Assembly (NCBI RefSeq): GCF_900142925.1
Contig: NZ_FRCN01000003.1
Span: 151,300-215,299 of the forward strand
DNA length: 64,000 nucleotides
Reading direction: 5' to 3'
Source of the DNA: Chitinophaga sp. CF418
GTDB taxonomy: Bacteria > Bacteroidota > Bacteroidia > Chitinophagales > Chitinophagaceae
Part shown: piece by piece, positions 19,683-27,027 of the stretch
How the letters are laid out: each line of letters begins with the position of its first letter
Position numbering within the stretch: the stretch's first letter is position 1
Made by a program: the position numbers and the translations under genes
The notes under the pieces: generated by a model
What the model saw: only the letters and a program-made list of their open reading frames with translations
Told to the model about the DNA's origin: nothing
Databases searched by the model: none

Positions 19683-20342
19683 TCAGGTGGATGTATCTGT
19701 ATCGTCCCAGTCTTGAACATTCATGAAGCGTCTCAGCCAGTTTAACGCCAGATGCCGCTCAAATGAAGCCGGTACGTGTACGTCTGCCCTGCTTTTCCCG
19801 CCACTGAACAAGGTATCCCTGAAATGAGTGGTGGTCAGTTCATAAAAAATATTCTCATCATAGATCTCTGCAGTATCCCTGAAGGTCAGTGTACTGAAAA
19901 AAGCTTCCAGCTCTTCACCTAGCGCCGGCAGCTGCTGGATCATGTTGTTGATCTGCGCTTCAGTAGCTTCTTCTCCCGGCATTGGTTTATCGTCTACCAA
20001 TCCGAGCGCCCAGGCCAGTATATAAGCTGCTTCTATTTTCCAGGACAGGTCTAATATCTCGTCTTCCTTTGTCGTCCGGCTATTCAGGTATGCGGCCTCC
20101 TTTTCGCTGACATACGACCAGATATTCTCGTTCTTGAGCCATTTAACGATACCGTATTTTTTCGTCTCATCCTGTATTGTGTAGGCAATGGCTGTGAGGA
20201 TCATCACTCTGCATCCCACTTCTCTTGGCGTGGCAAAATGTTCCTGATTAAAATTCAGGTATTCCGGATAAGTGATCTGATAATTGTTGATGCCATGTAG
20301 TGAGAGCCGTTCCTCAATTCTTGTAATTCGTGTTGCTAGCAT
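19683..20342 (-). CDS. DUF4272 domain-containing protein
   Basis: A 219-residue protein. The stretch from FATPREVGCRVMILTAIAYT through WKIEAAYILAWALGLVD matches my memory of the DUF4272 family, whose function is unknown. No signal peptide or membrane segment is seen. It converges with the protease pair with only 2 bp between the stop codons. Confidence 0.75.
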   Translation of the reverse strand: MLATRITRIEERLSLHGINNYQITYPEYLNFNQEHFATPREVGCRVMILTAIAYTIQDETKKYGIVKWLKNENIWSYVSEKEAAYLNSRTTKEDEILDLSWKIEAAYILAWALGLVDDKPMPGEEATEAQINNMIQQLPALGEELEAFFSTLTFRDTAEIYDENIFYELTTTHFRDTLFSGGKSRADVHVPASFERHLALNWLRRFMNVQDWDDTDTST

Positions 20343-20455
20343 TTATCTTTTAAACTTCTACTTTATTTATTCACAGGATTTTATGGCTATAAATATACAA
20401 ATTATCCCAATATATACACTTTTATATAAAGCAATCACGTTTTTGTTTTAAAAAT

Positions 20456-20488
20456 GACAGCAGGGTATGTTCTCCAACCCTGCTGCCA
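20456..20488 (-). terminator. Terminator after the methionine-rich peptide gene
   Basis: Inverted repeat around CAGCAGGG (left) and CCCTGCTG (right), followed on the minus strand by ATTTTT. It lies 17 bp beyond the stop codon of the 66-residue gene. Confidence 0.7.
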
Positions 20489-20504
20489 CAACAGGCCAAA
20501 CTAC

Positions 20505-20705
20505 TTACATTTTTCCGACAGTATCTTTTTTCATTTTATCCATTTTCTTATCCATCTTCTTATCCATTTTGTGCATCTTGTCCATTTTGTGATGCATCCT
20601 GGAAGTGTCTTTCTTAGCTGGCTCCTGCGCCTGTACATTTAATGCCAGGAAACCCGTGATTACTGCAACAGTAAACCCTTTAGCAAATACTGATTTGAAG
20701 TTCAT
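20505..20705 (-). CDS. Methionine-rich exported peptide (MrpX-like)
   Basis: A 66-residue protein. Residues 1-26 form a signal peptide ending LNVQA, leaving a mature chain of 40 residues. Eight of these are methionine, set in Lys/Asp/His repeats (MDKMHKMDKKMDKKMDK). It has no cysteine and no other fold. In Azospira suillum a similar periplasmic Met-rich peptide (MrpX) soaks up hypochlorite and is reduced back by the YedY-type enzyme. Here the gene sits beside an ECF sigma/anti-sigma pair and a YedY-like gene, and has its own copy of the shared promoter (20743-20771). Metal binding by Met/His is the alternative role. The paralogy to MrpX is by composition, not alignment. Confidence 0.8.
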   Translation of the reverse strand: MNFKSVFAKGFTVAVITGFLALNVQAQEPAKKDTSRMHHKMDKMHKMDKKMDKKMDKMKKDTVGKM

Positions 20706-20742
20706 GATACATTGTGTTTTATGGATTAATTAATCTAACTCC

Positions 20743-20771
20743 TTTGTCGGTTGACGGCCCTGATCCTTACA
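20743..20771 (-). promoter_or_regulatory. ECF promoter of the Met-rich peptide gene
   Basis: On the minus strand: TGTAAGGAT, 11 bp spacer, ACCGACAAA. This is the same pattern and spacing as the two promoters at 21691-21764, with one base changed in the last box. It overlaps the final codons of the anti-sigma gene and its -10-like box ends 38 bp before the ATG at 20705. Confidence 0.75.
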
Positions 20772-21054
20772 AGTTCTTTCCATTTTTATTCAGCTTATCC
20801 TCAATTCTTTCCTGCAGGGATTTCTTGAACGCATCGTCAAGCTTTGTCCCGCGTTCCTGTGCATCATTAAAAAGGATTTTTACCATCCTGTTGATGGCAA
20901 TACTCTGGCGGCGGAAGATCCTGCAAACGGAACAAAAGGCCAGGTGGATTCTTAACTCCACATGTTCACGCAATGTCAAACGCCCTATCTGTTTCCGCTC
21001 TATCAGGGAAGTGGCCTTTTTACAGTTATAGATAATATCTTTCAGCTGACTCAT
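20767..21054 (-). CDS. Zinc-finger-type (ZAS-like) anti-sigma factor
   Basis: A 95-residue soluble protein with Cys11, His37, Cys41 and Cys44. The spacing H-x3-C-x2-C (HLAFCSVCRIF) is that of ZAS/zf-HC2 anti-sigma factors, which hold an ECF sigma factor and, in redox-sensing members, let go when the thiols are oxidised. Its start overlaps the sigma stop as ATGA, so the two are made together. No membrane segment is present, so sensing should be cytoplasmic. This differs from the membrane anti-sigma NrsF of the Azospira system. Confidence 0.8.
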   Translation of the reverse strand: MSQLKDIIYNCKKATSLIERKQIGRLTLREHVELRIHLAFCSVCRIFRRQSIAINRMVKILFNDAQERGTKLDDAFKKSLQERIEDKLNKNGKNL

Positions 21055-21668
21055 ATCCAGTTCTTTTGCAGGCAGGCCCTGAGACTCAGTTTAGCGCGGT
21101 GAATAATGACCCAGAAGTTGGAAGGCGTTACTTTCAGTTCTGTACAGATGTTCTCCGTAGGAGCATCATCCATATGTTTCATGGTAAAGACTGACAGCCA
21201 TAAGGCCGGCAGTTTCTGCATACATTGCTGCAGAATACGGGTAAACTCCTTTTTGTCTAACTGGCCAGGATCCTCTATTCCAAATACCCGCGGACTATGC
21301 ACCGTCTTCCAGTGCCCGGTTACGTTGTCGAAGAAATCCTGCTCTTCTTCTCCGTCCAGGTGTGCTGTCATACCAGACAGTCCGGAAGACTTCTTCCTGT
21401 ACACATCTACGATCTTATTCTTCAGGATAGCGGTCAGCCAGGTACGCTCTGAGCTCTTGCCCTCAAACCGGTCCAGCCGTTCCAGCGCTGCCAAAAAGGT
21501 TTCCTGTACCAGATCTCTGGCTTGTTCGTCGTCGTTCAGCCTTGTTACCGCATAGGTAAATAGATAATCTGCATACTTCGCTACCCACTGAAGCGGGTCA
21601 ACGGCTATTGTATCCTTTAGCATCGATCCGTTGTTACTATTATTAGGAGTCATAAAAGATATCCCCAT
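21051..21668 (-). CDS. ECF-type RNA polymerase sigma factor of the stress regulon
   Basis: A 205-residue protein. Region 2 is LFTYAVTRLNDDEQARDLVQ and the following ETFLAALERLDRFEGKSSER. Region 4 is around LPALWLSVFTMKHMDDAP to FWVIIHRAKLSLRACL, resembling the DUF-type ECF group in which the region-4 helix carries NFWVIIHRA. It is co-translated with the anti-sigma gene and transcribed from a promoter at 21691-21719 that matches those of its presumed targets, so it should activate itself. An internal Met at residue 6 is an alternative start. Confidence 0.92.
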   Translation of the reverse strand: MGISFMTPNNSNNGSMLKDTIAVDPLQWVAKYADYLFTYAVTRLNDDEQARDLVQETFLAALERLDRFEGKSSERTWLTAILKNKIVDVYRKKSSGLSGMTAHLDGEEEQDFFDNVTGHWKTVHSPRVFGIEDPGQLDKKEFTRILQQCMQKLPALWLSVFTMKHMDDAPTENICTELKVTPSNFWVIIHRAKLSLRACLQKNWI

Positions 21669-21690
21669 CGCCAGGCCTTTATTTTAAGGG

Positions 21691-21719
21691 TTAGTCGGTC
21701 TTTCAATCAAATCCTTACA
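21691..21719 (-). promoter_or_regulatory. ECF promoter driving sigma and anti-sigma
   Basis: Minus strand: TGTAAGGAT (-35-like, 21711-21719), 11-bp spacer, ACCGACTAA (-10-like, 21691-21699), ending 23 bp before the sigma ATG at 21668. Mirror image of the promoter at 21736-21764. Confidence 0.8.
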
Positions 21720-21735
21720 AAATTTATTCATTTTC

Positions 21736-21764
21736 TGTAAGGATATAAAATCTTAACCGACTAA
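21736..21764 (+). promoter_or_regulatory. ECF promoter driving cytochrome b and molybdoenzyme genes
   Basis: Plus strand: TGTAAGGAT (21736-21744), 11-bp spacer, ACCGACTAA (21756-21764), 44 bp before the ATG at 21809. Both boxes and the spacer length are identical to the divergent promoter at 21691-21719, giving a nested palindrome across the intergenic region. Confidence 0.8.
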
Positions 21765-21808
21765 GGGGGTGAATTGTTGATTTATCAGGCGCATTAAATG
21801 TCACTCAT

Positions 21809-22462
21809 ATGAAAATCATAAAAGAAAAGCATCCTCTGCTGACAAGATGGACTCACTGGGTAAACTTCCCCCTGCTTGCCATTATGATCTGGAGCGGCCT
21901 GCTCATTTACTGGGCCAATGATGTATATACTATTACCATTGCCGGGCATAGGATTATCCGCTTCTTCCCCGACTGGTTCAATACCTTACTTAATATTCCC
22001 CAGCGGCTGGCGGAGGGTATGGCATTCCACTTTTTCTTTATGTGGTTCTTCTTTCTCAATGGTCTGTTTTATGTAGGATACACCCTGATCTCAGGACAAT
22101 GGCGGTCATTACTACCCAACAAGCATTCCCTTCGGGATGCCTGGCAGGTAATGCTACATGATCTCCATATCCGCAAAACACTGCCGACCCAGGGAAAGTA
22201 TAACGCGGCCCAGCGGATAGCATACACAGCCATTATCCTCATGGGTGCAGGGTCCATCATCACTGGCCTGGCCATTTACAAACCAGTGCAATTCTCCTGG
22301 CTATGCTGGCTTTGCGGAGGATATCATTTTGCCAGGATATTACATTTTACGTTAACGATCGGCTATGTACTCTTTTTTTTCATTCATGTTGTACAGGTGA
22401 TCATTGCCGGGTGGAATAATTTCAGAGCAATGGTTGCAGGATTTGATGTAGTGGAAGAATAA
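21809..22462 (+). CDS. Membrane cytochrome b (Ni/Fe-hydrogenase/thiosulfate reductase cytochrome b type)
   Basis: A 217-residue inner membrane protein with four hydrophobic segments and histidines placed for haem b. These include His16 in TRWTHWVNF, one in MAFHFFFMWFFF, and two near YHFARILHFTLTIGYVL with a further one at FIHVVQV. The opening LTRWTHWVNFPLLAIMIWSG is the standard start of this family. It should pass electrons from the quinol pool to the molybdoenzyme encoded 10 bp downstream, the role that YedZ/MsrQ has for MsrP, though it belongs to a different cytochrome fold. Confidence 0.85.
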   Translation: MKIIKEKHPLLTRWTHWVNFPLLAIMIWSGLLIYWANDVYTITIAGHRIIRFFPDWFNTLLNIPQRLAEGMAFHFFFMWFFFLNGLFYVGYTLISGQWRSLLPNKHSLRDAWQVMLHDLHIRKTLPTQGKYNAAQRIAYTAIILMGAGSIITGLAIYKPVQFSWLCWLCGGYHFARILHFTLTIGYVLFFFIHVVQVIIAGWNNFRAMVAGFDVVEE

Positions 22463-22472
22463 AATCATTACA

Positions 22473-23258
22473 ATGAAAACATATAAGAAAAAGGTCAGGA
22501 AAGTACTGACGCCAGAACAAAAGATCAAACGCCGGAATTTCATATCCTTTCTCACTTTCTTTGTACTCGGTGGCGCTGCTTTCGGAGGCTGGAAGTGGTT
22601 ACTGCATGCACCTGAAGAGACCCCGGGAGTTACAGCAGGCGCCAGCAAGCCCTTGCGCCGTGCATTGAATAAATCGGAACTGTTCTTCCGGAACCTGTTC
22701 AGTCATAAACATCTTGCCAGAACATACCCTATAGATCGCGCTGCCACCGATGTAAGGGTGAATGGCGATATCGGTATTGAGGATGAAGATTTCGACCAGG
22801 ATAACTGGCGCCTCTCCGTCGCAAGAGGTAAAAAAGAAATACTGTCAGTAAACATGGCTGACATCAGGCAGCTTCCAAAAACAGAGATCGTCTTCGACTT
22901 CAAATGCGTGGAAGGATGGGACCAGATCCAACACTGGGCAGGTGTACGCCTCACAGATTTTATCGCTCACTATAAACTGCTGGAAGAAGCAAAGATGCAA
23001 TATGTGGGGATGGCAACCCCTAACGGAGAGTATTATGTCGGACTGGACATGGAGAGTGCACTACATCCGCAAACCATATTGGCATATGAGATGAACGGCC
23101 AGCCGGTCACCCCTGAACACGGCGCTCCGTTAAGACTGATCATACCTGTAAAATATGGTATCAAGAACCTGAAACGGATTGGCACTATCAGTTTTAGTAA
23201 CCAGCGCCCACCAGATTACTGGGCAGAACAAGGATATGACTATTATTCCGGTTTATAA
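22473..23258 (+). CDS. Molybdopterin-dependent oxidoreductase, YedY/MsrP-like
   Basis: A 261-residue protein with a sulfite-oxidase-type molybdopterin domain. The expected Mo ligand is Cys145 in DFKCVEGWDQIQHWAGV. The C-terminal EHGAPLRLIIPVKYGIKNLK is the usual cofactor-binding end. The N-terminus has a twin arginine (KRRNFISF, Arg20-Arg21) before a hydrophobic stretch, which fits Tat export and possibly anchoring. It is shorter than E. coli MsrP (334). Proposed role: reduce methionine sulfoxide in periplasmic proteins, including the Met-rich peptide at 20505, using electrons from the adjacent cytochrome. The actual substrate is inference. Confidence 0.85.
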   Translation: MKTYKKKVRKVLTPEQKIKRRNFISFLTFFVLGGAAFGGWKWLLHAPEETPGVTAGASKPLRRALNKSELFFRNLFSHKHLARTYPIDRAATDVRVNGDIGIEDEDFDQDNWRLSVARGKKEILSVNMADIRQLPKTEIVFDFKCVEGWDQIQHWAGVRLTDFIAHYKLLEEAKMQYVGMATPNGEYYVGLDMESALHPQTILAYEMNGQPVTPEHGAPLRLIIPVKYGIKNLKRIGTISFSNQRPPDYWAEQGYDYYSGL

Positions 23259-23688
23259 GACGCCCTACCCCACTTGATCAGTTTAGTATAAGAAATCTTG
23301 CTGAATGTGAGTATTTAACATCTTATTAAGAAGACATTCCAAAGTGCATGTCTATCTTGCGGGCCTGATAGACATGCGATAAGCGTGTCTCTTCATAACG
23401 TGAGATATGAAAGCTGGATATTCTTATCCGGCTCCCTCTTCATCAACATATAATACTTCCTGTACAGGGAAGATACACTAACAAATACCTTACCATCACT
23501 TATTTTAATAATGCTGTCTTAGGCTTGCTTCCGTCTCACAGGGGGCACTGCATCTTCAAAGGTGGAAGTCCAATGTTTATGAAAAGGCATTACCTGGCTA
23601 GAGGCTTGCCTGACATTCAGCAATGTTCAAAAGAAACCTGAAGACTGTAAGACGCTTATAGTAAAATCCAGTTCTTGCATGGGGAGCA

Positions 23689-23711
23689 GGTTCGATTCCA
23701 GTTCTGGGCAC
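23689..23711 (+). other. tRNA 3'-end-like fragment, likely attachment site of the island
   Basis: GGTTCGATTCCAGTTCTGGG plus CAC reads as a T-loop, T-stem 3' half and acceptor 3' strand of a tRNA. It is most like a phenylalanine tRNA (compare the ...GGTTCGATTCC...GGGCAC end in E. coli tRNA-Phe). The 5' part of a tRNA is missing: there is no GCCCAGA acceptor partner upstream, and the T-stem is broken at its left half. It is followed by a terminator and then the serine recombinase. This is what a duplicated attachment site looks like. Confidence 0.6.
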
Positions 23712-23719
23712 ACTAGTGG

Positions 23720-23752
23720 AAAGGTCGGAGAATTCTCCGACCTTTCTTTTTT
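23720..23752 (+). terminator. Perfect palindromic terminator
   Basis: Self-complementary arms AAAGGTCGGAGAA / TTCTCCGACCTTT followed by a run of T. It sits where a tRNA terminator would and also faces the end of the recombinase gene. Confidence 0.85.
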
Positions 23753-23839
23753 TGTCTTCTTCTGAGCCCGCTACGGGCCTGCTTATCAACTCTAATATTA
23801 CATTCGGCTCTACGGTTCGAAGTTTGTTTTCTGAGAAAA

Positions 23840-25237
23840 TCAGTTTTTCTGGGAAATCGAACCAATGATTTGTTTTTTGCCGATTGGGGAAGCTGCGATG
23901 TAACGGGTGGCTATGTTCTTCATGATTTCCCCTGCTTTGCTCAGGTATTCCTGATAGTCGTCCTTGGTAGATAGTAGTCGGATCTTTTGCTTCTCCAGGT
24001 CTTCTATTTGTTGCAGCAAGTCTTTCTTTGTCTCCTTAAACTCATCGGCAGTGAAGTCTCCATCTAATAAAAGTGTACGTGCATTCTGTAGCCTTAGATA
24101 TAACTTATCTATTGCAGCCTGTACTTCTTTCTGTTCTTTCTCCTTCCCTTGTTCAGTTCCTTTTAATGCTTTGCTTATAAGCTGGCAATAGTAGTCTATT
24201 ATAGGAGCATTAGTTGCTATCTGGCTTAACTGCTTTACAAATGCTTCATTGGCTGTTTCTGCCCGGAAACGCTCTTTGCACAACTTCACTGACTGGCAAT
24301 GGTAGTAATAATAAATCCCTCCGTTACCACGGGAGCCGCTGCCACTTAAAGGCTTCCCGCAACGCTTACAAGTCAGGAAGCCCCTTAGTGGTAAGTATTC
24401 GTCAATCTCTGTAAACGAGTTTACTCTTACTTTACGTTTCTTGCCTTTTAACACGTCCTGCACATCATCAAACAACTCTTCAGATACAATTGGCTGATGA
24501 ATACCCTTTACACAATGAGCAGCTTCATTCTTATACGCCGCCAGAAACACTTTGCCACAATACACGGGATTGCGCACTAAGCTCCAGAACTGACTACGAC
24601 CTACCTTTATTCCCTTGCGGTTTACCATTCGTCTGAGTGCATCTATATCCCATATGCCTCTTGATAACTCTTCAAATGCCCATTGAATCGTAGCAGCCTT
24701 TTCATTAGGAATGAGGAAAGGTTTATTATGAGTATCCCGGCCATTATTATACCCTATTGGCGCAATCCCCAAGTAACGACCATCCTTCTTTGCCCGTCGC
24801 ATACCATGTAAGGTATTTAATGCTCTCCTGTCGTTTTCTACTTCGGGTGTCGTTAAATAAATAGCCAGCATGATCTTACTCTCTGGAATCTCCATATCTA
24901 AAGGTTGCTCTATAGACTGGGGTTCTACGGCATACTTCTTTAACTTGCCTATCATTTCATAGGCTGCAGCTACATTCCGCGAGAACCGATCCCACTTGGA
25001 GAACAGAATTAAATTAACAATTCCTTTGTTCTTGCTGACCACATTCAACATCTTCTGGAATTCCGGTCTGTCAAATGTTTTTGCGGAGTGATCCTCCCGG
25101 TAAATACCGACGACTTGTATATTCTCTTTTTCACAGTAACGTATCAATACATCTTCCTGATGAGCAAGGCTATAGCCGTCAGCCTGTTCGTCTGTGCTGA
25201 CCCTGGGATATAGGAATGCTTTTCGCTGAATTATCAT
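23840..25237 (-). CDS. Large serine recombinase (site-specific integrase)
   Basis: A 465-residue protein. The N-terminal resolvase domain has the nucleophile motif YPRVSTDEQADGYSL and the downstream FSKWDRFSRN. A recombinase domain follows (about 180-280, GIKVGRSQFWSLVRNPVYCG). Next is a zinc ribbon (CKRCGKPLSG with a later YYYYHC and KLCKERF), and then a coiled coil (residues about 365-430). This is the layout of phage and mobile-element integrases. It lies at one edge of the island, reading toward the tRNA-like fragment, and should catalyse its integration. Its start overlaps the small gene upstream by 59 bp. Confidence 0.93.
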   Translation of the reverse strand: MIIQRKAFLYPRVSTDEQADGYSLAHQEDVLIRYCEKENIQVVGIYREDHSAKTFDRPEFQKMLNVVSKNKGIVNLILFSKWDRFSRNVAAAYEMIGKLKKYAVEPQSIEQPLDMEIPESKIMLAIYLTTPEVENDRRALNTLHGMRRAKKDGRYLGIAPIGYNNGRDTHNKPFLIPNEKAATIQWAFEELSRGIWDIDALRRMVNRKGIKVGRSQFWSLVRNPVYCGKVFLAAYKNEAAHCVKGIHQPIVSEELFDDVQDVLKGKKRKVRVNSFTEIDEYLPLRGFLTCKRCGKPLSGSGSRGNGGIYYYYHCQSVKLCKERFRAETANEAFVKQLSQIATNAPIIDYYCQLISKALKGTEQGKEKEQKEVQAAIDKLYLRLQNARTLLLDGDFTADEFKETKKDLLQQIEDLEKQKIRLLSTKDDYQEYLSKAGEIMKNIATRYIAASPIGKKQIIGSISQKN

Positions 25238-25445
25238 CTGTGTACTCTTTAATGTGAATGACTGGCGTATCTCTTCTTATTGCGTCTTCGTAAATGCTAA
25301 GATCAATGGCTGCTAAACGATGTAAGAAGTCAATGATCAGGGAGACATCTTCATCTGTATAAGCATATTTATCTGCTTGCAGTAAGCGTTTGGATACCTC
25401 CATAGTTGGCTTAACAGGTAACTGACGTTGGACTTCATGTTTCAT
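25179..25445 (-). CDS. Small protein of unknown function overlapping the recombinase gene
   Basis: 88 residues from the ATG at 25445 (MKHEVQRQLPVKPTMEVSKR); an ATG at 25475 is less likely. The middle (YTDEDVSLIIDFLHRLAAID) is helical and acidic. The 3' end overlaps the recombinase start in another frame, so the two are translated in tandem. It may be an accessory or directionality factor; no family recognised. Confidence 0.6.
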   Translation of the reverse strand: MKHEVQRQLPVKPTMEVSKRLLQADKYAYTDEDVSLIIDFLHRLAAIDLSIYEDAIRRDTPVIHIKEYTDDNSAKSIPISQGQHRRTG

Positions 25446-25836
25446 ATAATTGGATATAAAACGAAGGTATAACAACGTAAAATTTCACTTTCACACTTGT
25501 GCCCGATCGTGCACGAACGTGTTCGAATGTTTCCAAAAGTTGCAAAGAAATGTTGGTTCATGCAAAGTTTTCCATTTACTGTTAACATAGGATTTATTTT
25601 ACTGCAATATATTGCAGCCTAATAAGCCCAATTACCAGATTAGGCAGACTTATGTAGAGTTATGCAGAGTTGTGTCAAATTATGTGAAGTTGTGCAGAAC
25701 AATGTGAAAGTGCAAACACTGAAACTCACCTAATGACTTCTCGTTGATTGCATATTGAAAACCATACGATAATCTTTAAAAATCATTGTGCACTATTCAA
25801 TTACATTAAAAAACACGTTAAAATAATATTACTGCA
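25446..25836. other. Regulatory stretch upstream of the recombinase operon
   Basis: 391 bp between the XRE gene and the recombinase unit. It contains short palindromic sequence around 25501-25530 (GATCGTGCACGAACGTG) and the 10-bp phased repeats at 25646-25705. No gene is seen. Confidence 0.55.
25646..25705. repeat. Six degenerate 10-bp direct repeats
   Basis: Successive units AGACTTATGT, AGAGTTATGC, AGAGTTGTGT, CAAATTATGT, GAAGTTGTGC, AGAACAATGT. The consensus is near AGAGTTATGT at exactly one helical turn. They lie upstream of the recombinase unit and downstream of the XRE gene, a good position for a repressor or for recombination-accessory binding. Confidence 0.7.
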
Positions 25837-26094
25837 CTATTCGCATGATACGATATCTATTATATTCACTTTGTAGTACCTGCATAGCCGGAGCAATCTT
25901 GATAAACAAAGGGTTTCAAATTGCCCTTTTTCTACTTTACTGATTATGCCGGGTGACATTTTAGTAGTCTTCGCTACCTCCTTTAAACTTTTCTTTTGAC
26001 TTTGGCGTAAGGCAAGCAGTTTGTTCCCGACACATTGCAGGTAATTGCCCATTTTCTGCTTAAATTTATTTTTACTAAATTCAGACTGGCTCAT
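25837..26094 (-). CDS. XRE-family HTH regulator
   Basis: An 85-residue protein with a Cro/CI-type helix-turn-helix (QSQKKSLKEVAKTTKMSPGI, then ISKVEKGQFETLCLSRLLRL). Its start overlaps the stop of the HEPN-domain gene by 4 bp (ATGA). It probably acts as the antidote or repressor for that operon. Confidence 0.85.
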   Translation of the reverse strand: MSQSEFSKNKFKQKMGNYLQCVGNKLLALRQSQKKSLKEVAKTTKMSPGIISKVEKGQFETLCLSRLLRLCRYYKVNIIDIVSCE

Positions 26095-26993
26095 TTACTT
26101 ATTGTTAAAGGGAAGCTAATAGGTTGACTGGACTCAAGGCTAAGCTGCTTCCTGTCGTAAAACTTTTCTGCCAGATCTAATAAGGCGGTGACCCTCCCTA
26201 TTAATATTTTTGTAACATCCGTAGATACTGTGTACTTCTCATTATATCGAGCCTCTGAATAAGCTCTGTTTAGTATGTTAAAGAGGTCTGTTTCCTCTTT
26301 TGTCTGGCGGGGAAAGAGCGTTACCAGTTCCTGTGAGAAATTACATATTAAGTCCAATAAGCGGGAAAGATTATGTGTCGTAGGTCGGAAGCCGGTATAT
26401 GCCCTTATTATTGCAACACAGGCATGTTCTACAGACTGGTGTAAGTCAAAGATTGTCTGTTCATTCCAGCCATTATCAAAACAATAATTCGCTGTCTTTA
26501 AAAAACGACGTGACAAACCAAAACGTCTATGCCAGTTATCTTCTACCAATTTTTTCAACACAGGTATCTCTAATTCCTTGGGAGGCATAGATAAGGGTAA
26601 GCCGTTACCGTTATATAGCATTACACCCTTACGATACACAGTAGAAATAAAGCGGCTACCATTTTCCAATGCTTTGTTAGCTTCGTTCAGTTGTTGCACG
26701 ATAATAGTGGTATCACAACCCATTGGGAACACTTGTTGTTCTGCAATTTCAATTATTTCATAATGGGCTCTTTTTTCTTCGTCATTCGTTATAATCAAAA
26801 AGTCATAGGTAGGTATTATTCTTTTATTGTGGGTATCCCCATCAAAAAAACAACTCCAATCATCCATAGTGCAGGTACGATAACCATAACATATAATTTT
26901 GACTGGATAGATAGCTTGCACTATCCTCTGCATTAACTGTACAAGTTGTGCTACCTGTTGTTTGGGTAGATGTTGTAAAGCCGTTGCATCCAT
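26091..26993 (-). CDS. Nucleotidyltransferase-like plus HEPN domain protein
   Basis: A 300-residue protein. Residues 1-130 look like a nucleotidyltransferase fold (IYPVKIICYGYRTCTMDDWS, then PTYDFLIITNDEEKRAHYEI), but the classic GS-x-D-x-D motif is not intact. Residues 165-285 form a HEPN domain (FDLHQSVEHACVAIIRAYTG, FRPTTHNLSRLLDLIC). HEPN/MNT pairs often act as toxin-antitoxin or RNA-processing modules, here as one chain. Co-translated with an XRE regulator and preceded by a histidine kinase gene 35 bp upstream. Confidence 0.75.
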   Translation of the reverse strand: MDATALQHLPKQQVAQLVQLMQRIVQAIYPVKIICYGYRTCTMDDWSCFFDGDTHNKRIIPTYDFLIITNDEEKRAHYEIIEIAEQQVFPMGCDTTIIVQQLNEANKALENGSRFISTVYRKGVMLYNGNGLPLSMPPKELEIPVLKKLVEDNWHRRFGLSRRFLKTANYCFDNGWNEQTIFDLHQSVEHACVAIIRAYTGFRPTTHNLSRLLDLICNFSQELVTLFPRQTKEETDLFNILNRAYSEARYNEKYTVSTDVTKILIGRVTALLDLAEKFYDRKQLSLESSQPISFPLTISK

Positions 26994-27027
26994 ATAAATG
27001 AGTTAAATTTTTAGTTATCGAGTAGAC

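Larger units (their letters stand above)
23259..23839. other. Intergenic junction between chromosome and mobile island
   Basis: 581 bp without a protein gene that I believe. It contains a tRNA 3'-end-like fragment (23689-23711) and a perfect palindromic terminator (23720-23752). The remainder shows nothing recognisable. Confidence 0.6.

Noticed and set aside
23640..23711. Complete tRNA gene
   Set aside because: Only the T-loop and acceptor 3' strand are recognisable; no D-arm, anticodon arm or 5' acceptor strand precedes it.
23598..23789. 62-63 codon minus-strand frame over the tRNA-like fragment
   Set aside because: It translates a tRNA-like sequence and a terminator; such frames are typical artefacts.
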